From Rotaria macrura (lineage: Eukaryota > Rotifera > Eurotatoria > Philodinida > Philodinidae), in the NCBI GenBank assembly GCA_900239685.1, contig OENT01000237.1, forward strand, positions 90,960 through 154,959: 64,000 nucleotides of DNA, read 5' to 3'. The notes below the pieces were generated by a model. The model did no database searches and was not told the origin of the DNA. It saw nothing but the letters and a program-made list of their open reading frames with translations. Below, in pieces: positions 39,931-53,400 of this stretch (the stretch's first letter is position 1; the number at the start of each line of letters is the position of its first letter). Made by a program: the position numbers and the translations under genes.

Positions 39931-41221
39931 TATTTGTATTATTAACTTATTTTATTTTTACTAATCTTGATAAAATTGATTTCATATTTAAGATTGAAAA
40001 AACTTAATGATGAATCAATACTTAAATTTTTTTTTCGTATTTTATTTTTCTTCTAATAAAGACATACAAGATATTTGAAATATTTTTTATATCGAAATGT
40101 AGTTGGAGCAAACACTTAGTATGCGAGACAAATCAATGACCTTGAGATCGAATGATCGAGGTAGACGAAAAATTGTAAAAGAATCTTTTCGAAATGTAAG
40201 AATCTATCGATTTCGTTGTGATTCTAACATTTGAAGATCATTCGAGTAATGAAAAATATTCGTTATTCAGCGTAACAGGTATGAGATGTTGATGTAGACT
40301 CCTCTGTAGATAACTAAAATTTTCCAAATCAGTTTATTTATTTTCTTTAAAAACAGGTTTCGTAAATAATTTACATAGAAATGTAGATATTATAATTACG
40401 TAGTTAAAATAAAGCATCTTTATACAATCTACGACCAACGATACTCATTCTATCAAAGGTACACAAGTTTAGAGCTCTATTCTTACGAATGCAAATACGA
40501 ATAATATGAAACAAGACTTTTAAGCTTTTTTGATATGAACTGACGTTTACAAAAGGTTGCTTATGAAAAATTTAAGAATACCTTATTTTCTTTAGTTATG
40601 TTCTCTGCGTGAAATGAACTCGTATTCGCAATACTTTTTTTGTAGAATCCAAGAAATTAATACTGAATGGTTTGTTTGCTTAATAGTCTATTCATCTAAT
40701 ATCACTGATAGAAATTCCATCAAGCATATGTTTTCATGAAAAACTATTTTAACGACTCGAATCTGTTCTTTGAGTTTTTTTTTCCAGCTGTTACTACCAA
40801 GAAGAAAGATCAATAGAAAATAATCTGCATTCCTCTAGCGTTTTAGATCTATAGAATCTTTTGTTTGAAGAGTTTATGAATGAAGGTATTCAACCTATAT
40901 TTGCCATTATTTGTTTTAAAAAGTATTACAAGGAATATTATATATATATATATAACTTCTATTGCTATCATACTGTGTCTTCTTAACTCCACAGAAATGC
41001 TTCCGATTGATTACAATCAGTACGTATTCTTTATAAGTACATACACAAATAATTTCACCTGAGATTAATTATCAATGTTTCTAAAACTCATTTTGAGATG
41101 ACGGTTTTTTTTCATCGCTTAGGCAATATTTTTTGTATGTGTATCAGTAGTCGTTTATTTTATTTCTATGATCTTTCAATAAAAACTTAACATCTTTAGT
41201 TAAAAAAGGAAAAACAAACAG
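39931..41221. other. Spacer between convergent MED16 and membrane-protein genes
   Basis: 1291 bp with both 3' ends. AATAAA at 40055-40060 suits MED16. TTTATT near 41154-41159 (AATAAA on the minus strand) suits the membrane-protein gene. A short AT run lies near 40938-40952. No coding sequence was seen. Confidence 0.6.
40055..40060 (+). terminator. Polyadenylation signal of MED16
   Basis: AATAAA 125 bp after the stop codon, in a T-rich 3' untranslated region. Confidence 0.5.
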
Positions 41222-42693
41222 TTAAGTATCCGCTTCAAAATCAACTTGTTCAATAAAAGCATGAATACGTTCCTTTCTTTTCTTTTCACCATATTTTATA
41301 AATATTTGTCGATAAATTCGAATCACTATCATAAATATTGTTGCAATGAAAACTGCCCAAAGTAAATAGAAATTTAAACCATCTGTAATTAGATGTGCTT
41401 CCGATGAAATTAATCCACGTAATGGTGGACAAATAAAAACCATTGCAATAAATATGTATGGTGTCCATACTGTGCTGAATTCATCTTCATAAACAAATCG
41501 ATCAAGAAGAAAATAAATGAGAAGAAGAACGGATACACTTAATAAACCCAATATTGTCGGCAATGTTGATAGTTGGAAATATGAATCGAGATAAAAAGTA
41601 AAATATTCCACAATAGCACAAACTGTCAAATAACCTATTGATGTAGTATATAGAAAAAGACAGTTTAGAATAAAATAACGATTAATCAGTAAATCGATTG
41701 ATCTGTAAAGAAAATATTTTTTTCATTCGAATAAACTGAAAATACGAAACAAAAAGCACATGTTACTTTATTTTATCTTCAAATCTAATTAACTTCACTG
41801 CAATTAAACGGCAAGCTATGATCAAGAGAATAAAACTAATTAGTAAACATCCGCATAGAATCTAAAAGAAAATTTCATCGTTTCTTTTTTCTATATATAT
41901 ATATATATATATATTATGTGACGTAATATACTTCTGGTGTTAGTGGTACTTGACTAGTTATTTGAAAAGAAAGAGCACCAATGAGTATAATACAAAGCAA
42001 TGAATTGAATATATCAGGATGCCGATAGACATATCCAAAATGATTACGTCTTGGAATATATGATATTATGTAGATTAACCAAAGTGACTAAAAAAAAGAC
42101 GAAGATCTATAAAATAATAATTGTAACTATTTTACTTGACACGTTTCTGTCCAACGAAGAAGAATATTTTCGATAATTAATTCAGGACGTAAATCTGGCG
42201 TATAAACTCGCCGTATTGTCGACGGTGATAAAATTGACCAGAAACCTGGAATAGTGAAAAAGCAGAAGAAACAAGTTTTATTTTGTTAACACAAATTTTA
42301 TTCTGTTAAGTTGATTTACGAGAATTAACTTTTAAATTGCTCGGTATATAAGCTCTCAATGTATATAGAAGATAAAATAAAGTAGTAAATACTAATAATG
42401 CTAATTGTATTTTATTATGTTTATTTCTTGACATCAGACGAAGATCATTGCCTGTTTCATTTGGTCGAAAATCGCCAGTACTAAGAACAAGATGTGAATA
42501 TTGTGACGTTGGTTCTGTCGGACCATTTGACTATGCGAAAGAAAAACAAGAGAGGATGTTGCGAATTCAAACTGAAACTATCTACCCTAACATGTCGTAG
42601 TCGCACATTATTCGTATCATGGATTTGATCAGAACCAATAAAAACAGGAATAGTTTCTGATTCCTGATGTTGAAATTTTGAATTCACGTCCAT
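41222..42693 (-). CDS. Unrecognised multi-pass membrane protein
   Basis: Six minus-strand exons: 42693-42586, 42530-42320, 42245-42136, 42087-41932, 41861-41767 and 41702-41222, giving 386 aa with consistent phases. Residues 1-75 are polar and probably cytosolic. About eight hydrophobic segments follow, including FTTLFYLLYTL, LWLIYIISYI, LLCIILIGALSF, LLISFILLIIACRLI, a long one around the phase-2 junction (YFILNCLFLY), ILGLLSVSVLLLIYFLL, YIFIAMVFIC and FYLLWAVFIATIFMIVI. The tail is basic (KYGEKKRKER) and then acidic. There is no signal peptide, catalytic motif or transporter signature I can name. The loop between the first two membrane segments contains conserved-looking aromatic and charged residues (LRPELIIENILLRW). 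The gene is head-to-head with the large secreted-protein gene, 1.1 kb away. Exon 4 abuts an AT microsatellite at its donor. Gene structure is well supported; function is unknown. Confidence 0.75.
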
Positions 42694-43812
42694 AACAACA
42701 GATCTTCGTCAAACTGTTTCGTTGTTGGTGTAGCAAGAAAACGATACTTTAATGAATAAAATACAAGCAAAAAAAGAACGTTTCCCTTTATCTACAAATA
42801 GCATATCCAACAGCTGTTACCAATTTTATACTTTTTTCTTAATCGTTGCTATTATTTTTTTTTTGTTTTGTTAAACAGATTTTCTGACCTTCAACAAATA
42901 TCCACATGAATATTCTCGATTCTGAAACAAAATACATGTCACTACATGATGATAGTTTCTATTTTTATAAAACAAACTTGACACGTCAACGACACTAAAG
43001 AAAAATGAATTAATAAATAAATAGCAAACAACAAAAAAAAAGAACTTTGTATACGATTCACTTTCTATTCTTATATTTATTTTATAGCTATGAAAACTTT
43101 TTAATAGTTAAACACAAAGAGAAAAGGAGTTAACGATCGATACTGATGGCTGACAATACTAATTTGTTCTTGCATCGAATATTCATATCTAAAGAATTAC
43201 AAAAGTGAAGAAAATTCTATGGTATTGATGAACCACATTCACCTGAATCATTTTTATGCACTCTGTTTGATCAAATCGGTTAAATCATATTTAATCATGA
43301 AAACATTCATTATAACAAATTGATATCATGCTTCATTGATTTGTTTATTTTCACTATACAAATGTTGAATACAATAAAGTCTAGCTAGATGATTTGAGAA
43401 ATTTTCAATGTAGTCAATAATTTTGTCCCAATTGCAAGTGAAAACGCCGACCGTTTCTTATATATCAATTCAAAAGTCCAAATTCCATAGGGTTAAATGC
43501 AAATGTTTCTTTTAATAAACTAACAGTTTTACCTTATATGGTAATATCCCATCTGCATATCTGCGACGATAGCATTGAAAAATATGCATTGTTTACTGTA
43601 TGATTTGAAATGGAAATTTTTTTTTTGTTAAGCACAAGCTGTGTTTCATAAAGGTATTGATATGAAAATGAGCAAGCTGTTGTTTGTTATTGTTGATTAT
43701 CAGCAAAAAATATGGAAATATGGAAATATGTTCTGTACGAAATTCAAGTATAAAAACTCACGACATCGCTAAAACTACTTCAAACTTCTATTCTCATTGA
43801 CACGACAGTAAA
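42694..43812. promoter_or_regulatory. Divergent spacer upstream of the secreted-protein gene
   Basis: 1119 bp between the two start codons. AT-rich, with a TATA box near its right end. No other signal or gene was identified. Confidence 0.5.
43750..43756 (+). promoter_or_regulatory. TATA box of the secreted-protein gene
   Basis: TATAAAA lies 57 bp before the start codon, which would place transcription start around 43780 and leave a short leader of about 30 bases. It is the clearest TATA box near any start in the window. A strongly regulated, cell-type-specific gene would fit, but that is inference. Confidence 0.5.
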
Positions 43813-44435
43813 ATGTTCGCTTACTTGTCGCTGTTAAGTGCTATCCTCTTTTCTGCGCATCTTACCTTTTACTCGTAAGTGCAACTGTGTAAAACTTAAT
43901 AAATTTATTGATTTATTTTTTATGAATTCAATTTGAAGTGTTGCTGCTCAAACGGCTGCATCAAATCTATGTCCAACAGTAGTTGTTGAAACAAAGAATG
44001 ATACTTGTCCGAACGGCTCAACATTCAATATCATGAACGAATACGAAAAACCCGCAAGCGATTGGCGAGTTGATTTCAATGTAGGTTAAATTGAAATCTT
44101 TGGTGATATAACAAATAGAATTATTATAGGTATTACGTGCACAAGGTTTGAACTCACCTGATCAAGTTTTAGATTACATCAAAACAAGATCAGCGAGTGA
44201 TTTACCATGTTTTTATCAACGGTAGGTTGGTTTTAATAAATAAGAACGAAAGACTATGATATGATGTTATTCATTTTTAGTAAAATACAAAAGACAGTGT
44301 GTTGTCCAGGATGGACAGGTACATTATGCAATGAGCCGATTTGCACAATCCCTTGTGTAAACGGTCAATGTGTTGCACCGGATAGATGCTCGTGTACTAG
44401 TGGCTATGGTGGCGAAGGATGTCAATATTCTACGA
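43813..44435 (+). other. Signal peptide, EMI-type and EGF-like modules of the secreted protein
   Basis: Exons 43813-43874, 43939-44080, 44130-44221 and 44281-44435. A hydrophobic leader is followed by a cysteine-containing region that ends [12 protein letters not shown], the closing pattern of EMI domains. An EGF-like loop (CVNGQC ... [12 protein letters not shown]) follows. EMI modules mediate multimer contacts in SCO-spondin, emilins and multimerins. Confidence 0.7.
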
Positions 44436-47400
44436 GTATGTTTTTGTTTGTATGAATCACCACTTTTAGGATACATTCAAATTGATTTTAGACGATCCTC
44501 GTCTTGTTAAATGTTTTCGTAAATCCGATTGTACTAGTCCATCACGCATTGGTAATGAATCTATAAGCATATCACATTGTTGCGGCACTCAAGCTGGTGC
44601 TGCTACAATGTCTGCTGATGGTTCATGTCAAATATGTAATGATAATCAAGATACTACTCCAACTACTGATGCTACATCAACTGTTCAAAGAAAATTAAAT
44701 TATGCAACATGTGTTTTATGGGGTCTTAACCATTTCCGAACGTTCGACGGGCTCATCTATGATTTTCAAGGAACGTGAGTTTATAGAATAGATGCAAAAA
44801 TATGTAAAGAGAAGAAAAATGACTTTTTGCTGCTTTATTTAATATGTAAATAGTTGTCAATATAAATTAACTGGTACGAATAATTGGGAAATCGATTTTC
44901 AAAGTGTCAATTGTGATCAATGGACAACATGCAAAAAAACCTTAAGTGTGACACTAGGTGGATTTCGTGTTGTAGCTGTTGGAAAAACTGTTACTGTCAA
45001 TGGCGTTACATTAAACTCAACACAAGGATACGTCAATGGACGTGAGTAAACTTAGTTCAAACTGAAAATAATATATTATTATTTTACATTCAATTTCTAG
45101 CACTTACTATCGAGCGTCGTACAGAAGATTACACCTATTTACGTTATTCCGATGGTGTTCGTTGTAAATGGGATAACGAAATGACTATTTATGTTACAGT
45201 TGACTCTACATATATGAAACAAGTAACAGGTCTTTGCGGAACATATACAAATAGAGCTACTGGTAATGCATAACTTGTCTTCTTGCCGAGTTTTCTTTGA
45301 AAAACAAATAAGCAAATGAGAACATTCATTTAGATGACCTTGAACTACCTGATGGATCACTCAGCAATTCGGTAACTAATTTTGCTAATGAATGGCGTAC
45401 GGATAGTGGCGTAAGTAATTCTAATACAAATAAGAATCATTTTTTTGATGTTCATTTCACTTCAGTGCTCAGCAAGTTCCGTGCCAGTTGATCCTTGTAA
45501 TACACCGGTACTAATTGCAGCTGCTGAAATTGCTTGTCGTCCAATTCGAGATCCATTTGATTCATTTAAATTGTGTAATCGAGTTGTAAATGATACAAAT
45601 ATTTTTGAAGCATGCAAACGTGATCACTGTGTATCAGCTAAATTTGGTACTGAAGCTCAAAAACAGGCGCTATGTTATGCATTTGAAGCTATGGCACGTG
45701 ATTGTGAAGATAATTACATTCATGTGAATTGGAGAAAGTCTGATCGTTGTCCTAAAACATGTTCTAATGATAAAGTTTATACCGAATGTGCAACAACATG
45801 TCCAGCAACTTGCCAAAATCATAAACAAGATTTTCGTGATTCATTAGATTGTTCAAAAGACTGTGCACCAGGTTGTGTTTGTCCAACGGATACAGTCATC
45901 GATGTAGGTCGTAATGCATCATGCGTACAACCAGATCAATGTACTTGTTACTATCATGGAAAATATCATTTACCAAGGCAAACAATTTCAATTGATTGTA
46001 ATGAATGGTATGTAGTTTAGACGAGAGAAAAACGAATTATATATCCATGCTTATGTTATCATTTTTGACATTGACTATTAAATAGTATCTGTAATGGTGG
46101 TACGTGGAGTTGTACGAGAAAATTTTGTTCAAGAACATGTTCTGTAACTGGAACCAATCATATACAAACATTTGATGGAAAAAACTATGCCGTTCGTGGT
46201 ACTTGTGAATATATTTTCGTTCAAGTAAGTTTCTTGACAATAATTCCTCGTGACTTTAGTACTAAACAAAAAATTAACATATTTAGGAAATCAATCCAGC
46301 AACTGGTCTCTTCGTATCAATGTCAAATGCATACAAATCAACATCGAATTATAAGGAATTAACGGTGAAAATCAATCAGACGTATGTATTTATCAAAGAT
46401 AAAAGTGTTTATATCAACGGAGAAGTTCGTCCAACATTGCCATTCAAAAATGATCAAATCGTTATTCGACGTGAAACAACTGTTTTCTTCGTACTTAGCG
46501 GTATATATATATATATATACATTAGATTTAAAACTCTATAGTTTTGTTTTTCATTAAACTTCTGAAATTTCAGGCCATGGCTTTCAAATTCAGTTTGATG
46601 GTATTCGACTCTATGTTCGTTTAGAACCATTATTCGTTAATAATACGCGTGGTCTATGTGGCACATATGATTTTAATAGTCAAAATGACTTCCTAACACA
46701 TATAGCAATTGTTGAAACAAATATAAAAACATTTGTGGATGATTACAAAAGTGATCAAGATTGTCTAACTCCATCACAACAAAATCCATGCCAACAAAGT
46801 ATCGCTGTACGTATTGAAAAAAAATTGACACATCAAAGAAAATAAATTATATATATATATAAATATTATCGTGTATGTTTTAGAATGAAAAACAAGCTCA
46901 AAATAAATGTACTCTATTAAAATCAGATTTGTTTGCACCATGTTCATCTGTTGTTAATCCATCCCGATTTATTGATGATTGTGAATTCGATCTATGTTCA
47001 GATGCCAATGCACATTTTCAAAACGTATACTTTTGTTCAGCAGTTGCTGCATATGCACGTGAATGTCAGTTAGCTAATGTGAGCATAAATTGGATATCTG
47101 ATGCAAGAATTCAAAGTATTTGCCAAGATGCTCAATATGGGCAATGCGATGGTGGAGCTGCATATAGTGATTGTGCACCAAAATGTTCTCAAATATGTCA
47201 GCAATTAACAACAAAAGTTCAAAAATGTGTCGAACGAGAATGTATTGCTGGTTGTTCATGTCCAGGTCAAACATTTTTAGATACATCAGTTAATGATAAG
47301 CCACAATGTGTTCCCCAAAGTCGATGTTCATGTTATGATTCTGAAAGTAATAGTTATATTAAAGCAGGTGCCATTGTTTCCAGATCATGTGGAAATTGGT

Positions 47401-50400
47401 TAGATAATTATTTTCTTTTGAGACTTAAATCATTCGTTTTGTTTCTATTTTATTCTAGTACATGCGATAATGGAGAATGGAATTGTGCATCTGTAGTATG
47501 TGAAAAAGCTGTCACATGTCCGGGAAATCAAATTTATTCAACCAATGCATCATCCTGCCCGAAAACTTGTGATAATATGAATACGTGGCATGATTGTGGA
47601 ATCACATATGAAGGTTGTACATGTCCAAGTGGACAGGTTCTTAGTCAAGATGTAAGTCATGATTATCGAACAATTTGAAAGTAGTTTCTTTGAATTTTCC
47701 TCGTTGTTCTTTTTTCAAGTTGAAAACTTGTGTTGTTGCTAACTCGTGCCCATGCCGATATGCCGGTCATTTATATGCTCCTAATGAAGTTATCAAAAGA
47801 GGTTGTAGTGAATGTCGTTGTTCCGGCTCAACGTGGTCATGCATTGAAAGTAGGTGTGATGCAACATGTTCAGCTACGGGCGATCCACATTATTCAACAT
47901 TTGATGGTTTACGTTACTCATATCAAGGCAACTGTAAATATATATTAACACAAACAAAAGATAGAGCGTTTCGTGTTATCACCGAAAACGTTCAATGTGG
48001 TACATCAGGTGTAACATGCGCAAAAAATATTCTGATTAAATATAATAGCTTAACAATAACATTAATACGTGGCCGTGATCCCATTGTTAACGATGTTGAG
48101 ATAACAGATTTGACATTAGGACGACGTGTATTTGATGATGTGACATTAATGAAATCCGGCTTATTTGTTTTTGTTAATAGTTCAGATTTTACAATAAGAT
48201 GGGATGAAAAAACACGCATTTATGTTACTATTCACGATGCTTTAAGAGGTCAAATGGCTGGATTGTGCGGTGACTTCGATGGTGATTCTAGTGATGATCT
48301 TAAGTAAGAATTAAAATTTACATAAGAAAGAAAATGAAAGTATCAATGATTAATGTTTCAGTACTGCTAACGGTATACCAGGTACTATTGCTGAAATGGC
48401 TGAATCGTGGAAAGTTGAGCAGACGTGTGTTACTGGATCATCGCCAGTGATGGATTCATCAGCACCATGTGCTAATTATGAAGCACGTAAAGAATGGGCC
48501 GAAAAAGAATGTTATAAGGTGAATAATTCTAAATTTGTCGAAAAACATAAAATACAAGAAGTAGTGAAATTGAAGATGTAGAAATCCATCCCTTTTTTCC
48601 TCTTCTTTTCGCACCAATAGAGTATCGATGTGAAATATGTCTCATGGCAAATAATAACAAAAATTGCTCAGAGATCGTGCAACAGTAGTATATTTTTCTA
48701 ATTCTAGCATGTAAACTATTTATCCATTGCCATCGTGAATGATAAACAAAGAGAAAAGTAAAGACATGTATCTGAATAAGAATTCTTCTTTTGATGTGCA
48801 AGTCGAACTTCATTCTGGTTCATATTGCTATTCTGAACAAATCGACTAACAAATTTTTTTTGTGTATCTGAAAATCATTACCTTTTTTGTTTAGATTATT
48901 GATAAATCTGATACAAATCCATTTTTACCTTGTATTAAAAAACTTGATGAAACTGTTGTAAGATCATTCTACATTGAATGCCTTTATGATGCTTGCCAGT
49001 ATGTAAAAAAACGATTCTTTTTGATCGCTCATATTTTTGGATTTCATGTTAAATATGAATTTCATTGTAGTTGTGATACTGGTGGTGATTGCGAGTGTTT
49101 ATGTACATCGATTTCAGCATTCGCTGAAAAGTGTCAATCACTTGGCGTTCCTGTTAAATGGCGTACACAAGACAAATGTCGTAAGTTATTGATTACAAAA
49201 TCATGAAAAATATATTCTCTGTATTATCTAAAGCAATGCAATGTGAATATGGAAAAATTTACATGGCATGCGGACCAATATGTCAACCAACATGTCGAGA
49301 TATTTATTTAAATGACAATTATAATTGTGCAGAGTCTGACTGTCAAGAAGGCTGTTTCTGTCCAGAAGGTGAAGTAATGGATGAAACTGGTGTATGTGTT
49401 CTACCACAAGCATGTCCATGTGTTGATCAAAATTTGGCTTATCCTGTTGGATCGAAGATTGTTCGTAATTGTGACTCATGGTGAGTCTAAAATACTATGT
49501 TGAATTAAATCTAAAATGCAATATTCATCTTTTAGTGAATGTATGAATGGTACATTCCGTTGTGAGAAATTACATGATTGCATACCGAAATGTTCTCAAC
49601 ATGAATTTACTTGTAATACAACAGGAACTTGCATTCCTCGAGAATGGTTATGTGATAAAACTCAAGATTGTGACGATGGTTCCGATGAATTGTACTGCAG
49701 TATGTACTCTTTAGCATTGTACTTTTTAATTATTATATGAATTCCCGTCCTTTAGATTGTACAACTGATGATTTTATTTGTACGAATGGTCAATGTATCA
49801 AACCATCTTATCGTTGCGATGGTTTACCACAATGTCGTGATGGATCTGATGAATTAAATTGTAATTACACTGTACCATGTACAGAATTTCAATGTGATAA
49901 TAAACGCTGTATACCTAAAACTTGGTTATGTGATGGTGTTATTGATTGCTCATCAGATGGTCAAGATCGTTCTGATGAACGTCATTGTAATGTCACAAAA
50001 TGTGATGCAGACAGTGGCCGAGAATTTCTTTGCAATAATATGCCATCAAGTAAATGTTTACCTATAACGCAATTATGTGATGGTCATGACGATTGTGGTG
50101 ATGGAAGTGATGAAATGAATTGTAATTGTACATGTACTCAAATTGCATTTGCATGTAAAACGTTCTGCGAATGTATACCAGTACACCAAGTATGCGATGG
50201 TACCATGCAATGCCACGATGGTTCAGATGAAGACAAATGTAAATGTAATAAAGGTGAATATACATGTAATGGAGGATTATGTATTAATTCAACAAAAGTA
50301 TGTGATGGACGATTTGATTGCCCCAAAGGTGATGATGAAACAGAAGCTAATTGTAGTAAGTAGCATATATTTTGGTTTAATTTTTTCTTCAGAATACATT

Positions 50401-53400
50401 CTATTATTTTCCTCATTTCGAAGAGCCAACAATAACAACTTTATCAATTACAAGTCAAACATCGATAGAGACAACTTCATGTAGGTGTACCTGATTTATT
50501 GAATATATTCTATTAGTATATCGAGATCTTTTTTATTCTACAGTTGTTCCAAAGTCTGTAACAACTACACCATTTTGTTCAACTCGTCTATGTTTCGTAT
50601 TGGATGTTGAACGATGTGTCCCAGAATACGAACTTTGCGATGGAGAAAAATTTTGTGATGATGGTTCAGATGAAAATCCTAGCTTATATCCTAATGTTGT
50701 TAAATGCAATCCAACAACGGGTATGTACGAAGGTTGTATAAAAAAATTGTCTTTTGTAGATGATTACTTGCAGAATTTAGAAATAAGTCCTATTGATTCC
50801 GTTCTTACACGAATTTTGCCCCGACAGAAGATACATATTTACATACTCTTGAGATTTCAGTCGTTACAGAGATAGTTTCTTCAATTAGTTCTTTTAATAT
50901 AAATAAGCGGTTTAAAATGTTGACTCTTTGACCTGCTAATGCATTTATAAAAGTTGTATTGCATCATTTTTTAATCATAGAAGAAGAAAATACGAAATTG
51001 TTATGGTTATAACTCGATAATGTGAACTACATCGATGATAAAATTTTCAACAGTATTGAAACAGGAAAACAGTACCTTGAAATAATTCAGATTTCATAGA
51101 TCTTCTCTTATTTCTTAGTACAATACACTATCTTCTTATAGTCATCTAGACATGATTGAAGGATGCTTTCAAGGTTTGAAAACAGTGTTGAACTTCATAT
51201 TTTGTTTAAGTGATGCCTGTATAGTTTCGTAGTAGTACTTTTTAAAGTTACTACCAAAGAGAACAACGTTTGTGATATATGCTAAAGGTGTTGGGACAGA
51301 TTTTGGGATAGACATTTAGTAACGTTGAGTTTTACTTTTAGAATATACAATTTGTTTCTCCAAAACTACTCTTTCAATACGGACTGTTTGCATGCTAGGC
51401 ATTGAATGAAGTGAAAACAGATATTTTTTTATATATTGCATTACTAGCAATCATACATATTTTATTGATAATTTTTCCAAATAAATGTCTTTAAATTTAT
51501 TGCAAATTGAATATATCTCCATGGTATGAGGAATCCCAAGAGACTTCTACTATCTGAATATACGCATCGTCTGATTTTCCGAAGACGCTTGGTTGACAAA
51601 TAATTGTGTCAATATGCAGTTTTGTTATACTAATCTCTTCAAATAAGACTCAGAAAGTGCGGCAAGTTTAGCAGATGATCATGGATAAGATGAAAGATTG
51701 TAAATTTAACAACACCTATGAGGGTACAGAAACTTTTGCTCTTGAATCTGGCTCACAAGTATTCCAAGTTTTGACTTCTTACTATCTCTTTAGGAACTTT
51801 CAATGCCTTCTGGAAATGTTTTTTGAAACATGTTATTCATCACGACAAGATCAATTATTTCATTGACCTAACTCTAGTCCAGAAATAGGTATTTTAGTAT
51901 CATGAGGGACTCACTTTCATTCACATTAGTCCGAAATCTTGCCGTGCAACTTGTTGAACTGTAGGAAGAAACAATACTGATGTGTTCATTGATCACATAG
52001 TTCAAACAAATTTTTGAACAAAATAAACGTCATAAATATGACAGATAAACCTATAGAGATGGCACCACCTATATATCAATTACTCATCGCTATAAGATCT
52101 GAATTAACTATTTAATGTATTGCTGCAGGATTTAGTAGAGGGATATTGGAATGATGTGTTCAAAAAAAATCATTGACTCCTCTTATTTAACTCACTGTTC
52201 TTTTCTACAATAATAACTAGATTATAGTTTATATCTTAAAAAGAAACAAAACTTTCAACGATAAATTATCGAATTCTATTGCATTTATTAAGTTTTCTTA
52301 TTTAAATTTCGAATGCGAATAAAACTTGTTTTTCTCTTCTTTATCAGTTACAACGAGACAGCCAGAAACTACAGCTACCGTCGAAAATTGTTTCCCGCCA
52401 AATCGAAACCTTTGTGGGTTATGCTTGGAACCAGAAAAATTTTGTAATGGTGTTTGTGACTGTAAGAAAGATTGCCGTGATGAATCTAATTGCAGTACGT
52501 TTCTACTAACATATACTAAACTTCCTTGCTATCTTAATTATTCAAATTAATTTAGCGAATTGCACGCTGAAATGTAAAGAATCAGATGTTTGTCTGACAC
52601 CGGACCAAATCTGTAATAAAAAATGTGATTGCAACGAAACATGTTCTGATGAACAAAACTGTGCCATGAGTAAGATACGAAATGTAATCATTCAATATGA
52701 ATCCTTTCTTTTCATTATTTAGCAACTGCACTACCATGTACGGAATTCATGTGTGATGTAACGAAGAGAAGTCCAGTTGGTAAATGCTTGAATCTAACTC
52801 GTGTTTGTGATGGGTATCCTGATTGTATTGATAAAACTGATGAACCAGAAGGTCTTTGCAATTACACAACAACAATAAAAGCAACTCTGGTAACTTCACG
52901 ATCATCAGTAACAACGCCAAAAGTTCCCGATGGTTTGTAGTTTTAGGTTAGTCGTAATGACATCATTTGAAATTGTGTGTTTTACTTCTAGTTTGTGCAA
53001 ATACATCGTTAACCTATCAATCATTTCCATTAAATTCTCCATTAGTTTCATCTGTATCATCTCCACAAATAACTGATTTATCAAAAGATCGTGAAATATC
53101 ATCATCAAATCCTTTAACGATTAAGGAATCACTGGCTGTTCAAGTTGCAATTACTTTCCCATCACCATATCAACTCATGGAAATACATTTAAGAACAACG
53201 AAAAAATTGCAATACTTTTTTGGCCGTACTGGAGATCAAAAACCGCAGATGAATGCTCTAATAATATCATCATTTTCGGATGCATTCGTTGAATACTTGA
53301 TAACTATTGTTTCACCATCGACACAACCAACTAAACAACTATCCCTTACTATTGTCACATCGGCAATAGCAGATATTACATCATTAACAATTACAGCATG

